Positions 33,360 to 41,791 of a DNA stretch of 41,791 bases are shown piece by piece. Source of the DNA: an uncultured Saprospiraceae bacterium. GTDB lineage: Bacteria > Bacteroidota > Bacteroidia > Chitinophagales > Saprospiraceae. The DNA lies in NCBI GenBank assembly GCA_937969415.1, contig CALBWK010000148.1, positions 1-41,791 on the forward strand, read 5' to 3'. The translations under genes were made by a program, and so were the position numbers. The stretch's first letter is position 1, and every line of letters begins with the position of its first letter. The notes beneath the pieces are model-generated. The model saw only the letters and a program-made list of their open reading frames with translations. It did not search any database and was not told the DNA's origin.

Positions 33360-34862
33360 ATGATAGATATCAATCCAGCACACACCTTAAGTCCCTCAGT
33401 TGTTAAGTTTTTGGGGGAATCCGTACAGGGTCATTATATCAATGGTGTATTTGTGACCGGTAACCAGACTGGGACTATAGCCATCACCAATCCAGCCACT
33501 GAGCAAGTTATAGCTCAAGTCAATATCGCCGACAAGACTCTTGTCGCTGAAGCAGTATCTTCAGCCAGCTCTGCATTTAGACATATTAGCTGGAAGCGCA
33601 TGTCGCCTACCAAACGCCAAGGTCTATTACTAGCGTTGGCAGATGCTATAGAGGCTGAGGTCGATTCTATAGCAGAGTTGCTGACACTAGAGAATGGAAA
33701 ACTACTAGCCCACGCTAAAAGTGAGATAAAAGGAGCAGCCAATACCTTCAGATATTATGCGGGCTGGGCGACCAAGCTAGAAGGGGAGACACTAGATCTA
33801 TCATTACGGCAAGCACCGGGCCGACAAAATTTTGCCTTTACTCGAAGAGAGCCCGTCGGTGTAGTTGCGGCGATTGTGCCTTGGAATTTTCCTATATCTA
33901 TAGCTGCTTGGAAGCTTGCACCACTTTTAGCTGCCGGTTGTACAGTTGTACTCAAGCCTTCAGAGGTGACTCCGCTTTCTACACTTTATCTAGCAAAGCT
34001 TTTTGGAGACGTCGGCTTCCCTGCTGGTGTCGTCAATGTTATAACAGGAGATGGAGAGACAGGCGCTGCTTTGACTACACATCCGGATATAGACAAGATT
34101 ACTTTTACAGGCTCCACGCAGGTAGGTAAGATTATCGGTAAGTCAGCTATGGATGACCTTAAGGATGTTTCTTTAGAGTTGGGCGGTAAGTCTCCAGGAA
34201 TAATATTCGAGGATGCAGACCTAGAAGACGCTGCCAAGGGTATAGCTATGGGTATTTTTAGAAATGGTGGGCAAGTCTGTGTAGCGGGTAGTAGAGTGTA
34301 TATCCAAGAGAAAGTTTTTGATAAAGTGATTGCGGATATTGCAGCTGCTGGTCAGCAAATGAAAATGTCTGATGGCTTTGATATCTCTTCGGAGTTAGGG
34401 CCGTTAGTGTCTGGTCCGCATTTAGATTCTGTACAAGAATATATAGATAAAGGTCTGGCTGAAGGCGCTGAGCTTGTATGTGGGGGTAAGCGTCCAGATC
34501 AGAAGGGCTACTATATGCAACCTACTATTTTTGCCAGTACAGATAATCAGAAAAAAATTATTGCTGAAGAAATCTTCGGTCCTGTGTTGGTCGCTGTACC
34601 CTTTAAGGATATGGAGGAAGGTCTCCGCCTCGCCAATGACAGCCGTTATGGTCTCTCCTCGACAGTATGGACAAAAGATATCTCTAAGGCACTCCATTGT
34701 GTAAGTGAATTAGATGCGGGCTGGGTATTTGTCAATGCACCTGCCCGATCAGACGCTAACTTTCCACTAGGAGGAAATAAGCAATCAGGGATAGGACGCG
34801 AGCTCGGCAAGACAGGTGTCTACAATTTTACCAAGTTGAAGAGTGTCAATATTGTTTTCTAA
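33360..34862 (+). CDS. Aldehyde dehydrogenase (NAD(P)+-dependent)
   Basis: 500 residues, standard length for the ALDH superfamily. It oxidises an aldehyde to a carboxylate. Motifs: PWNFP (Asn176), GSTQVGK at 251-257, LELGGKSPGI with general base Glu273, and GGQVCVAGSR with nucleophile Cys307. A C-terminal EEIFGPVL and PLGGNKQSGIGRELG are also present, all intact. The subfamily is close to betaine- or phenylacetaldehyde-type enzymes by wording. It converges (21 bp) with a LYS1/alanine-dehydrogenase-like gene, so a role in lysine breakdown as aminoadipate-semialdehyde dehydrogenase is a possibility but is not shown by sequence. Confidence 0.93.
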   Translation: MIDINPAHTLSPSVVKFLGESVQGHYINGVFVTGNQTGTIAITNPATEQVIAQVNIADKTLVAEAVSSASSAFRHISWKRMSPTKRQGLLLALADAIEAEVDSIAELLTLENGKLLAHAKSEIKGAANTFRYYAGWATKLEGETLDLSLRQAPGRQNFAFTRREPVGVVAAIVPWNFPISIAAWKLAPLLAAGCTVVLKPSEVTPLSTLYLAKLFGDVGFPAGVVNVITGDGETGAALTTHPDIDKITFTGSTQVGKIIGKSAMDDLKDVSLELGGKSPGIIFEDADLEDAAKGIAMGIFRNGGQVCVAGSRVYIQEKVFDKVIADIAAAGQQMKMSDGFDISSELGPLVSGPHLDSVQEYIDKGLAEGAELVCGGKRPDQKGYYMQPTIFASTDNQKKIIAEEIFGPVLVAVPFKDMEEGLRLANDSRYGLSSTVWTKDISKALHCVSELDAGWVFVNAPARSDANFPLGGNKQSGIGRELGKTGVYNFTKLKSVNIVF

Positions 34863-34883
34863 TTATTGGTCTTAGTCAGGTCT

Positions 34884-36086
34884 TCAGTTGCTCTCTAGAT
34901 AATTTCTAAGATACTCAAAGTGACTGCCCAGATCTCCATTCTTTGTGATGGTCGCTTTATCCAGTATCTCACTTTCTTCATTGACTAATTCAGGAAGTAC
35001 GTGCTCTATAAACATCGAGCCGAAAGCGACAGAAGCATCCCTTGGTAGCTCGTTAGGCAAATTATCTATGGTCATCATATCGATAGACTCCTTTGTATAT
35101 GGTTTCGTTTCCGCTCTACTCTTAGGATTATAACCAAACACTGGATCAGCAATAGTCGACGCCTTGAGAGTAGAAGGAATAGAGCTTACTGGCGCTATGT
35201 CACAAGTCACATCAGCGATGACTTTGATATTGAAATTGGAATGCGTCATTTCTTCTGCGGTAAAAAACACGGGCGCTTTATTGTCCCAATAGATACCATT
35301 AATTAGTATGTCTGCGTGAGGTAAGAAATGATGAAAGTCAGATTCATAGTCTTCTGGATGGTCATAAAAATTCTGAACACTATCGAATTCTTTACCGTCT
35401 TTTCTCTTGGCATAATAAAAACTGCTGAGTTGTGTAAATACTGGAATCTCGTACTTCTGTGTTACAAAGTCTATCGGTCGGACTTGTTTGATACCCATAT
35501 CTACAAGTACCTGCGCGGCCCCTCCTGATACACGTCCAGTCCCTGTCAGAACGATTCTTACATTGGGAAAATTTGTAGTACGATAAATCTCTTTTGCTTC
35601 AGCATAATCTCTTAGGGAGTGCATTCTAGAAATAGGATTATTACCTTGTCGCTCACCATAAGTCCATAGGGCATTATGAGCACCCACCATCCCTGCGAAC
35701 TTACCAAAAGCAATGACCCTTTTACCAGTTTCATCGGTGAGTACTTCGTAGTCTATAAGCCTTATTTTTTTATCTACACAAGCCTTAAGGAGCTTTTGGT
35801 TATACGCTTGCTCTTTGATCGTATGAGAAAAAAAGAAATAAGTTTTGTTGGGAATAAGTTCTGATATGGGTACTTCCTTGACGCCTAGTAAGATGTCACA
35901 ATCGTCAATAGTGTCAACAACATTTATTCCCAGTATCGAATATTTATCATCTGCGAAGCATCGTACTTCGGATCGCTGCACATTGACTTGAAATCCTTGA
36001 GCCACTAATTGACTGCACTGCTTAGGACTAAGAGGTACACGGCTGTCTGCAGGTGTTTTGCCTTCTCTAATGATTCCGATTTTCAT
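34884..36086 (-). CDS. LYS1/alanine-dehydrogenase-like NAD(P)-dependent oxidoreductase
   Basis: 400 residues. AlaDh/PNT N-terminal fold: KIGIIREGKTPADSRVPLSP is the typical opening (binding-site Lys and Arg), then FAGMVGAHNALWTYGERQGN. The Rossmann segment RIVLTGTGRVSGGAAQVL is a variant of the GxGxxG dinucleotide motif. The length and GTGRVSGGA wording fit saccharopine dehydrogenase (lysine-forming) or an LOR/SDH-like half of the lysine-degradation enzyme better than plain alanine dehydrogenase. It would act in the cytoplasm on an amino acid or its imine adduct. Substrate not certain. Converges with an aldehyde dehydrogenase. Confidence 0.75.
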   Translation of the reverse strand: MKIGIIREGKTPADSRVPLSPKQCSQLVAQGFQVNVQRSEVRCFADDKYSILGINVVDTIDDCDILLGVKEVPISELIPNKTYFFFSHTIKEQAYNQKLLKACVDKKIRLIDYEVLTDETGKRVIAFGKFAGMVGAHNALWTYGERQGNNPISRMHSLRDYAEAKEIYRTTNFPNVRIVLTGTGRVSGGAAQVLVDMGIKQVRPIDFVTQKYEIPVFTQLSSFYYAKRKDGKEFDSVQNFYDHPEDYESDFHHFLPHADILINGIYWDNKAPVFFTAEEMTHSNFNIKVIADVTCDIAPVSSIPSTLKASTIADPVFGYNPKSRAETKPYTKESIDMMTIDNLPNELPRDASVAFGSMFIEHVLPELVNEESEILDKATITKNGDLGSHFEYLRNYLESN

Positions 36087-36371
36087 TTTGTTTTCTTTTG
36101 TAAGGTGAGAATAGGAGTCCTTCTAGACTGCAACTTAGCAAATATTATGTTGTCTATTATTGGGCAATATCCATTTATTTCAACTATTTATTGGTAGTGT
36201 AATATACTGATAGTCAAGTGGTTATATTTGTTTTGCCCAATTCCTGTTTTAAATAGTGTTAAAGCTATGCAACGTTTTCTGAAATTGGCTCGTATTAAAA
36301 GTAACGGAGACAGTAACCTACCCCTCAACAAAGAAATTAAAAGGAAACTGCTCTGGTGTAATAAAAAGAAA

Positions 36372-36668
36372 ATGTCTAATCAAAGTCAACATATCATTCA
36401 GATTCAAAACCATTCAGGTGGTTTTCAAGATCTTGACTTCGCGCAGAAGCGGAGGTTGACAATAGACTTTGACCAAGAGCATCTCACCCTCTTGATCAAT
36501 AAAAGCTTCACGCCTCCGGTGAGCTGGTTTCTTACAGACGCCAATGGTGAGCTAGCTACTATGGGCCAGATCAAAGATTACACCTACACTATCAACTTAT
36601 CTGGGTTGCCAAGCGGCACTTACTTTCTACGTATTGCGGGTGAAGTCCACATAATCGAGCACAAGTAG
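36372..36668 (+). CDS. Small T9SS-CTD-like protein without visible signal peptide
   Basis: 98 residues from the ATG at 36372, chosen because it has an A-rich leader. The frame stays open upstream to an ATG at 36267 and a TTG at 36228, adding a Lys/Arg-rich segment that does not look like a signal peptide. The final 60 residues resemble a type A sorting domain: LTLLINKSFTPPVSWFLTDANG, then TINLSGLPSGTYFLRIAG. No PNP motif. Without an export signal it would stay in the cytoplasm, which is odd for a sorting domain. Alternatives are a broken gene end or an export signal I cannot see. Confidence 0.5.
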   Translation: MSNQSQHIIQIQNHSGGFQDLDFAQKRRLTIDFDQEHLTLLINKSFTPPVSWFLTDANGELATMGQIKDYTYTINLSGLPSGTYFLRIAGEVHIIEHK

Positions 36669-36790
36669 ATTTCAGGTTTTCCCTTCAAGTATACCATACG
36701 CCTTAGTTTAATTACCAAACTTCTAAAGTCTATTAACTCACTGGCTCATCGCGTGCACCTTTGAAGTATTTATGAACAGATACTTTAAGG

Positions 36791-39343
36791 ATGAAACAAA
36801 TATTATTTACAACGTTATTTTGGGTTTATAGTCTATATGCCTTTGGACAATCCCCTTTCTACTGTACATCAGAAGCTTATCTTTTTCAATACAATGATGT
36901 CTATACAGTTAACCTAGCTACTGGACAAGCTGTCCTAGAAGCCCAAGATGTCACCCAAGGTAACATCAATGCAGCAGCATATAATCCTGTAGATGGCTAC
37001 ATCTGGGGAGCATTGTCATCTCCGAATCAAGCAATAGTCAGAATCGGATTAAATTATACGACAGACGTATATACTCTTCCTAATCTTTTTACAAGTAACC
37101 CTTACGTGGGTGCCATCAATAGCGAAGGCCAATACTACATCAAACCTGGTGGACAAGATTTTCAGATTGTAGATCTAGACTCCAATTCAGTTAACTATCT
37201 TTCAGTAGTAGATACTAAGACGTTAAGTCAGAACATTTCTATCGCGGATTGGGCATTTAATGCAGTTGATAATAAATTATATACAGTAACCATAGGCGGA
37301 GCGAACAAGCTCTGTCGTATAGATCCGACCATAGGTGTGGTTGAAGATCTGGGTGAAGTGCCGATTCTAGCTGGATTAAATTATACTTACGGAGCAGTCT
37401 ATTTTGATGTTGATGGCAACTTTTATGTATCAGCCAATCAGACAGGTACTATCTATGTCATATCAGAGGTTCAAGACATCATTCCTTCAGGCAATATCAG
37501 CTCTAATCTTTTTGCTTATGGTCCAGCGAGTGGGAGTAATGATGGAGCTAGATGCCCCACTGCATCAGTTCCACAAGAAGATTGTGATAATGGACAAGAT
37601 GATGATGGCGATGGACTTGTAGATTGTGATGATCCTTCTTGTTCTGGTGTATCCAGTTGTCCTACCATAACTATCTCTAGCGCCAACAGTGGCGGTCTAG
37701 AAAGTGGCAACAGATTGAGTGAGCAAATTGCTAGTAGAAATTATAGACGCAGTCTCAGTCCGCAACCAGAAACATTTGGTCCAGAGTTAAATGTACATTC
37801 TGCAAAAACAGTATCAGCTGACATAAAACAAAACTTTACACTTAGAGATTTGATTCCTGTTGGTCTCCTTGGCGAGTCTTCTGCTTTAGAATCTTCACCA
37901 GAAGATCTTAAAGAAATTACCAATGCTACAGAAGTTTACTCAGTTGATTTCGAAATAGGTGATAATAAGGCAGCGACAGTTCTTGCGCTTGAGACACAAG
38001 ATGGTGTATACGAGCACAGCAAGTTTATTTGCGACAGACTATTAGGTGCAGAGCTTAATTCAGTATCTCATATATTTCTAAAGGATCAGCCTTTTACAAA
38101 GAGTATTATATATAGAGAAGATGGCAAGCGAGAATTTGTGTTGAGTTTTTCTGTTAGAATGACTAATACGGGATGTGTGATAGAGAGTCATTGGAATCTG
38201 GATAAATATCCAGAAGATACACGGTACTATAACTTCCAGATATGGACGGCCAATATTGATGATTTGATCACCTTGTCCTCGGGGATATTAGATTTGGTTG
38301 ATGCGTATATGCCTATAGAATCTTTTACATTGAGTGATCCACCATTAGTCTTTGTACAGAGAGCGAGATTGGATGGTAATCAATTAAAGCTATTGGTGAT
38401 GAACAATAATTTTTCAACGAGTCTATTTATAGAAGGTGGTCTCAGAAGAACGGAGACAGAAGACTTTGAGACTATAAACGAAGAAGTTGTATTGGCTCCA
38501 TATAGAAATGAATTGACAATAGATATGCAAGGCTTTTTTGATGCAGGCATCAGATTAAGTACCGAAAGAGCGGGTACACCGGATGACTTATTTGTTTCTG
38601 ATGGACCTTGGGGACTTGATACTTCAGCGGCAACGACTACTGTTCAGAGTTATGAAGTGATAAGGACTCACAAGGAAAAGACAGAGCAAATATATCCTGT
38701 CAATAGAGGAGTCTATGTAGACGCAACTTCAACAGAATATATTGCTGCCTATCGTGCATTGACGCCGCGGTTTCAAGCTGTTGATATGGATTATTATACT
38801 TCGTTCTCATTCGTAGCCAATGGTAGTGGGATGATGGAGGTGACTTTAATTAAATCAGGAATGAGTGGTTGGGAGAATCAGTTGCATAGTAAAGTACTAT
38901 TAGGTGAGGAGCAAAAATATACCTTGACTAAAAATGATTTTACAAGCCTCAGCGGTGAGTCAGGTACCTGGGAAGATATCACTATGATTGTATTTACTAA
39001 GCGTTCGGAGTCAGGTGCTATGGAGTCATTGACTTTAGAGGTGACGGATTTGAGTTTTGAGAGAGGGCAGACAACGAGTGTGTTTGATAAAACTAAGCTT
39101 GATACTTATATGGTAACGCCAAATCCTGCATCAGACATTATCTCGATAGATAGTGGAGGGGTGGCTTGTGAAGCATCAGTGGTCAGTATTGTCAATGCAG
39201 CAGGTGTAACAGTAAAAGTGATTGTACTGGATGGAGAATCAGTAAAAGTAGATGTAGCTGATCTTGTCGAAGGAAGTTACATATTGCAATACAATTGTGA
39301 TCAACAGCTTACGACTCAGAAGTTGGTCATCTTAAGAAGATAG
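36791..39343 (+). CDS. Large secreted T9SS protein with N-terminal propeller-like domain
   Basis: 850 residues. A signal peptide (about 1-19) precedes an N-terminal propeller-like domain of the DUF6923 kind (about 22-255; QAIVRIGLNYTTDVYTL, GNFYVSANQTGTIYVIS). A Cys/Asp linker (about 258-290; EDCDNGQDDDGDGLVDC) with MopE-like spacing follows, then about 480 residues of unrecognised beta-rich sequence. A C-terminal type A sorting domain ends it (VTPNPASD to DLVEGSYILQY). The Asp-rich linker probably binds Ca2+. It should be surface-located; ligand or enzymatic activity is not evident. Its stop codon overlaps the 3' end of the convergent BtuF-like gene by 12 bp. Confidence 0.8.
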   Translation: MKQILFTTLFWVYSLYAFGQSPFYCTSEAYLFQYNDVYTVNLATGQAVLEAQDVTQGNINAAAYNPVDGYIWGALSSPNQAIVRIGLNYTTDVYTLPNLFTSNPYVGAINSEGQYYIKPGGQDFQIVDLDSNSVNYLSVVDTKTLSQNISIADWAFNAVDNKLYTVTIGGANKLCRIDPTIGVVEDLGEVPILAGLNYTYGAVYFDVDGNFYVSANQTGTIYVISEVQDIIPSGNISSNLFAYGPASGSNDGARCPTASVPQEDCDNGQDDDGDGLVDCDDPSCSGVSSCPTITISSANSGGLESGNRLSEQIASRNYRRSLSPQPETFGPELNVHSAKTVSADIKQNFTLRDLIPVGLLGESSALESSPEDLKEITNATEVYSVDFEIGDNKAATVLALETQDGVYEHSKFICDRLLGAELNSVSHIFLKDQPFTKSIIYREDGKREFVLSFSVRMTNTGCVIESHWNLDKYPEDTRYYNFQIWTANIDDLITLSSGILDLVDAYMPIESFTLSDPPLVFVQRARLDGNQLKLLVMNNNFSTSLFIEGGLRRTETEDFETINEEVVLAPYRNELTIDMQGFFDAGIRLSTERAGTPDDLFVSDGPWGLDTSAATTTVQSYEVIRTHKEKTEQIYPVNRGVYVDATSTEYIAAYRALTPRFQAVDMDYYTSFSFVANGSGMMEVTLIKSGMSGWENQLHSKVLLGEEQKYTLTKNDFTSLSGESGTWEDITMIVFTKRSESGAMESLTLEVTDLSFERGQTTSVFDKTKLDTYMVTPNPASDIISIDSGGVACEASVVSIVNAAGVTVKVIVLDGESVKVDVADLVEGSYILQYNCDQQLTTQKLVILRR

Positions 39344-40072
39344 GTCTATGATAAGTTGGTTTAGATAAGATACAGTTTTGATGAGTCGTGTGCCATACCA
39401 ACTAAAGGCCTCACCATCGACTAAGAAAAATTTAGACGCAGGCAGATGTTGATGCAACTCTTCGATATGCTTTTCCTTAAAAGGGTAGGGTTCCGAGGAC
39501 AGTAAAATACAATCTGGTTGTAGTTCTTTAAGATGTTGGATTGTGGTCTCTGGATATCTGCTTTTTGTTTCGAAGCAATTCTGGAGGCCACATTTTTGCA
39601 TCATAGCGTGTATGTAAGTGTCGTGGCCTACAGTCATATAAGGGTCTCGCCAGATGAGGTAGACCGCAGATAATTGTTGTGCTTTGGAGAGAGAAAAAAT
39701 TGCCGATTGTAGTTGTGACGTTAGTTTGATTGCTGAGACTCGTGTTCCAGTTTTTTCTCCTAAGTCTTTGATAAGTTGGAGATTGTCTTCTGGTGTCTTG
39801 ATATCTGAGACATAGACTTGACAGACTTCATGTAAGGCTTCTATTTGTTCCTTGATATTCTCTTCTTTGTTGGCAATTATAAGATCAGGCTGGAGACTCT
39901 TAATCTTTTCTATATCTAAGGTTTTGGTACCTCCTATACGTGTTTTAGACTTGAACCAACTTTGCGGATGGACACAGAATTTAGTGATGCCTACAACAGC
40001 ATCGCCCAAACCTAAGTCATAAAGCAACTCAGTCTGAGAAGGTACAGTAGATATAATACGGGTTGCGGTCAC
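39332..40072 (-). CDS. BtuF-like helical-backbone metal-receptor protein, no signal peptide, GTG start
   Basis: 246 residues starting at a GTG; an in-frame stop lies seven codons upstream and no ATG precedes the homologous region. Family motifs are RIISTVPSQTELLYDLGLGDAVVGITKFCVHP at the N-terminus, LQPDLIIANKEEN, YLIWRDPYMTVGHDTYIHAMM, LQPDCILLSSEPYPF and the closing helix. This is the two-lobe fold of periplasmic B12/siderophore-binding proteins (BtuF, FhuD), but the mature sequence begins immediately without a leader. It would therefore be cytoplasmic. No permease or ATPase is adjacent. Its role may be cofactor binding in the cytosol. Tail-to-tail overlap of 12 bp with the upstream-strand gene. 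Confidence 0.8.
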   Translation of the reverse strand: MTATRIISTVPSQTELLYDLGLGDAVVGITKFCVHPQSWFKSKTRIGGTKTLDIEKIKSLQPDLIIANKEENIKEQIEALHEVCQVYVSDIKTPEDNLQLIKDLGEKTGTRVSAIKLTSQLQSAIFSLSKAQQLSAVYLIWRDPYMTVGHDTYIHAMMQKCGLQNCFETKSRYPETTIQHLKELQPDCILLSSEPYPFKEKHIEELHQHLPASKFFLVDGEAFSWYGTRLIKTVSYLNQLIIDLSS

Positions 40073-40113
40073 TCGATAAAAGTACCGCTTCTAGAAGATT
40101 ATCTGTAGTTATT

Positions 40114-40263
40114 TCAAATTGGGATAAGAACTGGACTAGCCGTAAAGAAGTTAAATTTCTCTGTAATCCAGCTGTGCCATTGACCTTTGGTTCTTGTAGA
40201 CTTTGATGCAGGAATCCAAGCGGCTCTTAGGACAAATTCTCTTATACTCATTTTTGGGTGCAT
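40114..40263 (-). CDS. Possible 49-residue small protein
   Basis: ATG at 40263 to TGA at 40114-40116, 49 residues; Met5 (40251) is an alternative start. The sequence is mixed basic and aromatic (MHPKMSIREFVLRAAWIPAS at the start; four Trp-containing or Phe-rich stretches). No family is recognised. It ends 41 bp before the BtuF-like start on the same strand and occupies about half of an otherwise gene-free 332-bp gap (40073-40404). Could be a real small gene or chance. Confidence 0.3.
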   Translation of the reverse strand: MHPKMSIREFVLRAAWIPASKSTRTKGQWHSWITEKFNFFTASPVLIPI

Positions 40264-40404
40264 TTTGTTGTATGCTACATACTACTAGACAATAACATGT
40301 GTTTGCTACCCTTATGGGTGAGGTCGTATTTTTGACTTAGTACATCTAAGAAGACTTTTTGGTCTTTTAATTCCTCGCTTTTCTAAGAATAAGTTTCCAG
40401 TTTG

Positions 40405-41508
40405 TTACTTCTCCCACATCCCTGCATCCAACCCAGGTATCACCTTCATTGCATTTTTGTAATACAGCTTTTCGAGAATGGGGTCAGGTAGATCTAGGCC
40501 ATACATCTTCCAGAAGGCGTGATACCGCTTATAATACGGAAAGTATTCGTCTGCACTCTCCAATACTCTAAAGTAGGTCGGGTACTCCTTTGGCTTATAG
40601 GAGTCCTTGCCAAAAAGCACTCTATCTTGATATTTTTCAAAAAATTTATTGGCCATCCGAGGCTGTCTGCCTAGCTCAGCTATAACGGCGCCTATCTCTA
40701 CATACATATTGGGTATCTCATCTAGCAGCGTCCCTAGTTTGGCGAGGTCATTGGGATACCAACCCATATGGGCATTGATAAACGTCGTGCCTGGGTGCCT
40801 CCGAAAGATGTCATGCTGCTCAGCGATGATGGTTTCCCAAGCTGCAGGGCTTTCATTGTCACGCTTACGGCCAGGTCTTAGTTTGAGTTCTAGCCATCGC
40901 TCATTGAGGCTATCGTGAGGTGACCAAAATGACTTGGGATCCGCAGAGTGAATCAACACAGGAATACCGAGCTCGCCACACTTAGCCCATACAGGATCTA
41001 TACGTGGATCATTGATTTTGACGCGGTTACCCAGGCTGTCTGTATTGGTCATCCCTTGTGACTTATATATCTTAAGACCTCGTGCACCATTTGCGACATC
41101 GTATTCTATTTGCTTGACTGTATTCTCTGTCCAGTCGGGTTCTAGTATAGATCGGATATTGATATTGGTAAAAACGACAATCCGATCCTCGTGGCCAGAC
41201 TTTTTGACATTATCCATTATGGCTTTCAGTTCTCTACCACCTCTACCGCTTAGATTGACGACTACTTGCATATTGAGACTATCCATCTCGCTGATGAGAT
41301 TATCAAGATCCATCTCGGCCATACGCCAGTGGTGACTATGTACATCTACAAATGGAAACTTTGCACTCTCGACAGGATTTTCTGGAACCACTAAGGTAGA
41401 GGGCGGATCATAAGACTCGAAATCTATAGTGATGTCAAGTGGCTCTGTTCGCTGGCCAAATAAAGTCAGGGTCATCAAGCTGAAGAGTAGGGTGTACTTA
41501 TAGGACAT
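40405..41508 (-). CDS. Exported amidohydrolase-family protein
   Basis: 367 residues from the ATG at 41508; the frame also stays open to a TTG at 41598, but the ATG precedes the signal peptide (MSYKYTLLFSLMTLTLFGQ). Amidohydrolase-2 TIM barrel: metal-site motif FVDVHSHHW, IPVLIHSAD, TTFINAHMGWYPND and the late Asp in VLFGKDSY. Together these give the expected His-x-His, two later His and the catalytic Asp. It probably hydrolyses or decarboxylates a small organic substrate in the periplasm, with a divalent metal; substrate unknown. Stands alone; the 40073-40404 gap separates it from the BtuF-like gene. Confidence 0.88.
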   Translation of the reverse strand: MSYKYTLLFSLMTLTLFGQRTEPLDITIDFESYDPPSTLVVPENPVESAKFPFVDVHSHHWRMAEMDLDNLISEMDSLNMQVVVNLSGRGGRELKAIMDNVKKSGHEDRIVVFTNINIRSILEPDWTENTVKQIEYDVANGARGLKIYKSQGMTNTDSLGNRVKINDPRIDPVWAKCGELGIPVLIHSADPKSFWSPHDSLNERWLELKLRPGRKRDNESPAAWETIIAEQHDIFRRHPGTTFINAHMGWYPNDLAKLGTLLDEIPNMYVEIGAVIAELGRQPRMANKFFEKYQDRVLFGKDSYKPKEYPTYFRVLESADEYFPYYKRYHAFWKMYGLDLPDPILEKLYYKNAMKVIPGLDAGMWEK

Positions 41509-41791
41509 AGTATTGTCGTTTTTGTAGTCGTAACTAAGGTATGGATTAAGTTGGGATTGAGGCGCATAACTGGGGGAGGAGTGTAGGTGGTGTTGCAATA
41601 TTGAAGTTAGGTTATGGGTTGTGAGGTAGCTTAGAATAGAGAATTACAGTATTGAAGTCTCATAGATTCCGTTGACAGATTTGACCAAACTACCAAACCA
41701 GATGTTGATAACCTTTCCTGGTTATTAAATAAATGTAACAATATTTGCTTCGATCACTGAAGCGGACCAGAGCTCTGCTGAGGAGCAACTC

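Noticed and set aside
40405-41598. TTG start for the amidohydrolase gene
   Set aside because: It would add 30 residues ahead of a clear signal peptide that begins at the ATG at 41508.

Overview
The window looks like a chromosomal segment of a Bacteroidota bacterium, probably of the Saprospiria type. This rests on several secreted proteins with C-terminal type IX secretion (T9SS) sorting domains, SprB-type repeats, a choice-of-anchor V-like domain, MopE-type Cys/Asp repeats, an ECF sigma factor paired with a membrane-spanning beta-barrel protein, and leaders without obvious Shine-Dalgarno sequences. I see no transposase, integrase, phage gene, tRNA, rRNA or CRISPR array. It reads as ordinary core genome interspersed with large surface-protein genes.

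Layout, left to right. 1-2061 (-) is the N-terminal three quarters or so of topoisomerase IV subunit A (parC), cut by the window edge. 2278-3366 (-) is a small SprB-repeat T9SS cargo. 3871-6688 (+) is an overlapping pair: an ECF sigma factor, then a 754-residue protein with eight tandem short modules, one transmembrane helix, a low-complexity linker and an outer-membrane beta-barrel. The barrel protein looks like a dual-membrane-spanning anti-sigma factor with an expanded sigma-binding region. A long imperfect palindrome follows. 7045-8663 (+) carries a small exported protein and a VCBS/FG-GAP-like lipoprotein, ending in a good terminator. 9338-13113 (-) is a tight operon of dipeptidyl peptidase IV, smpB and a GH113-like lipoprotein. 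13238-17428 (+) is a giant SprB/HYR T9SS protein, separated by a bidirectional terminator from pckA (17546-19168, -). A Crp/Fnr regulator (19508-20197, +) is divergent from pckA, with two palindromes between them.

20327-23961 (+) holds TerC, a DEDDh exonuclease with an ExoX-like tail, an MbnP-like lipoprotein and a di-heme MbnH/MauG-type peroxidase. 23995-26659 (-) is a TPR histidine kinase with a small membrane lipoprotein. 26796-31550 (-) is a large secreted metalloprotease with eight MopE-type repeats. The gap at 31551-32112 contains a 137-bp tandem repeat and five 19-nt hairpins that share a loop heptamer but have different stems. The rest holds a small exported protein, a TruC-like pseudouridine synthase, an aldehyde dehydrogenase, a LYS1/alanine-dehydrogenase-like oxidoreductase, a small CTD-like protein, a large T9SS protein, a BtuF-like protein without signal peptide, and an exported amidohydrolase.

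The two most unusual items are the eight-module anti-sigma-like protein and the hairpin family with a shared loop. Both are inferences from sequence pattern alone. Family assignments come from motif recognition, not database searches.
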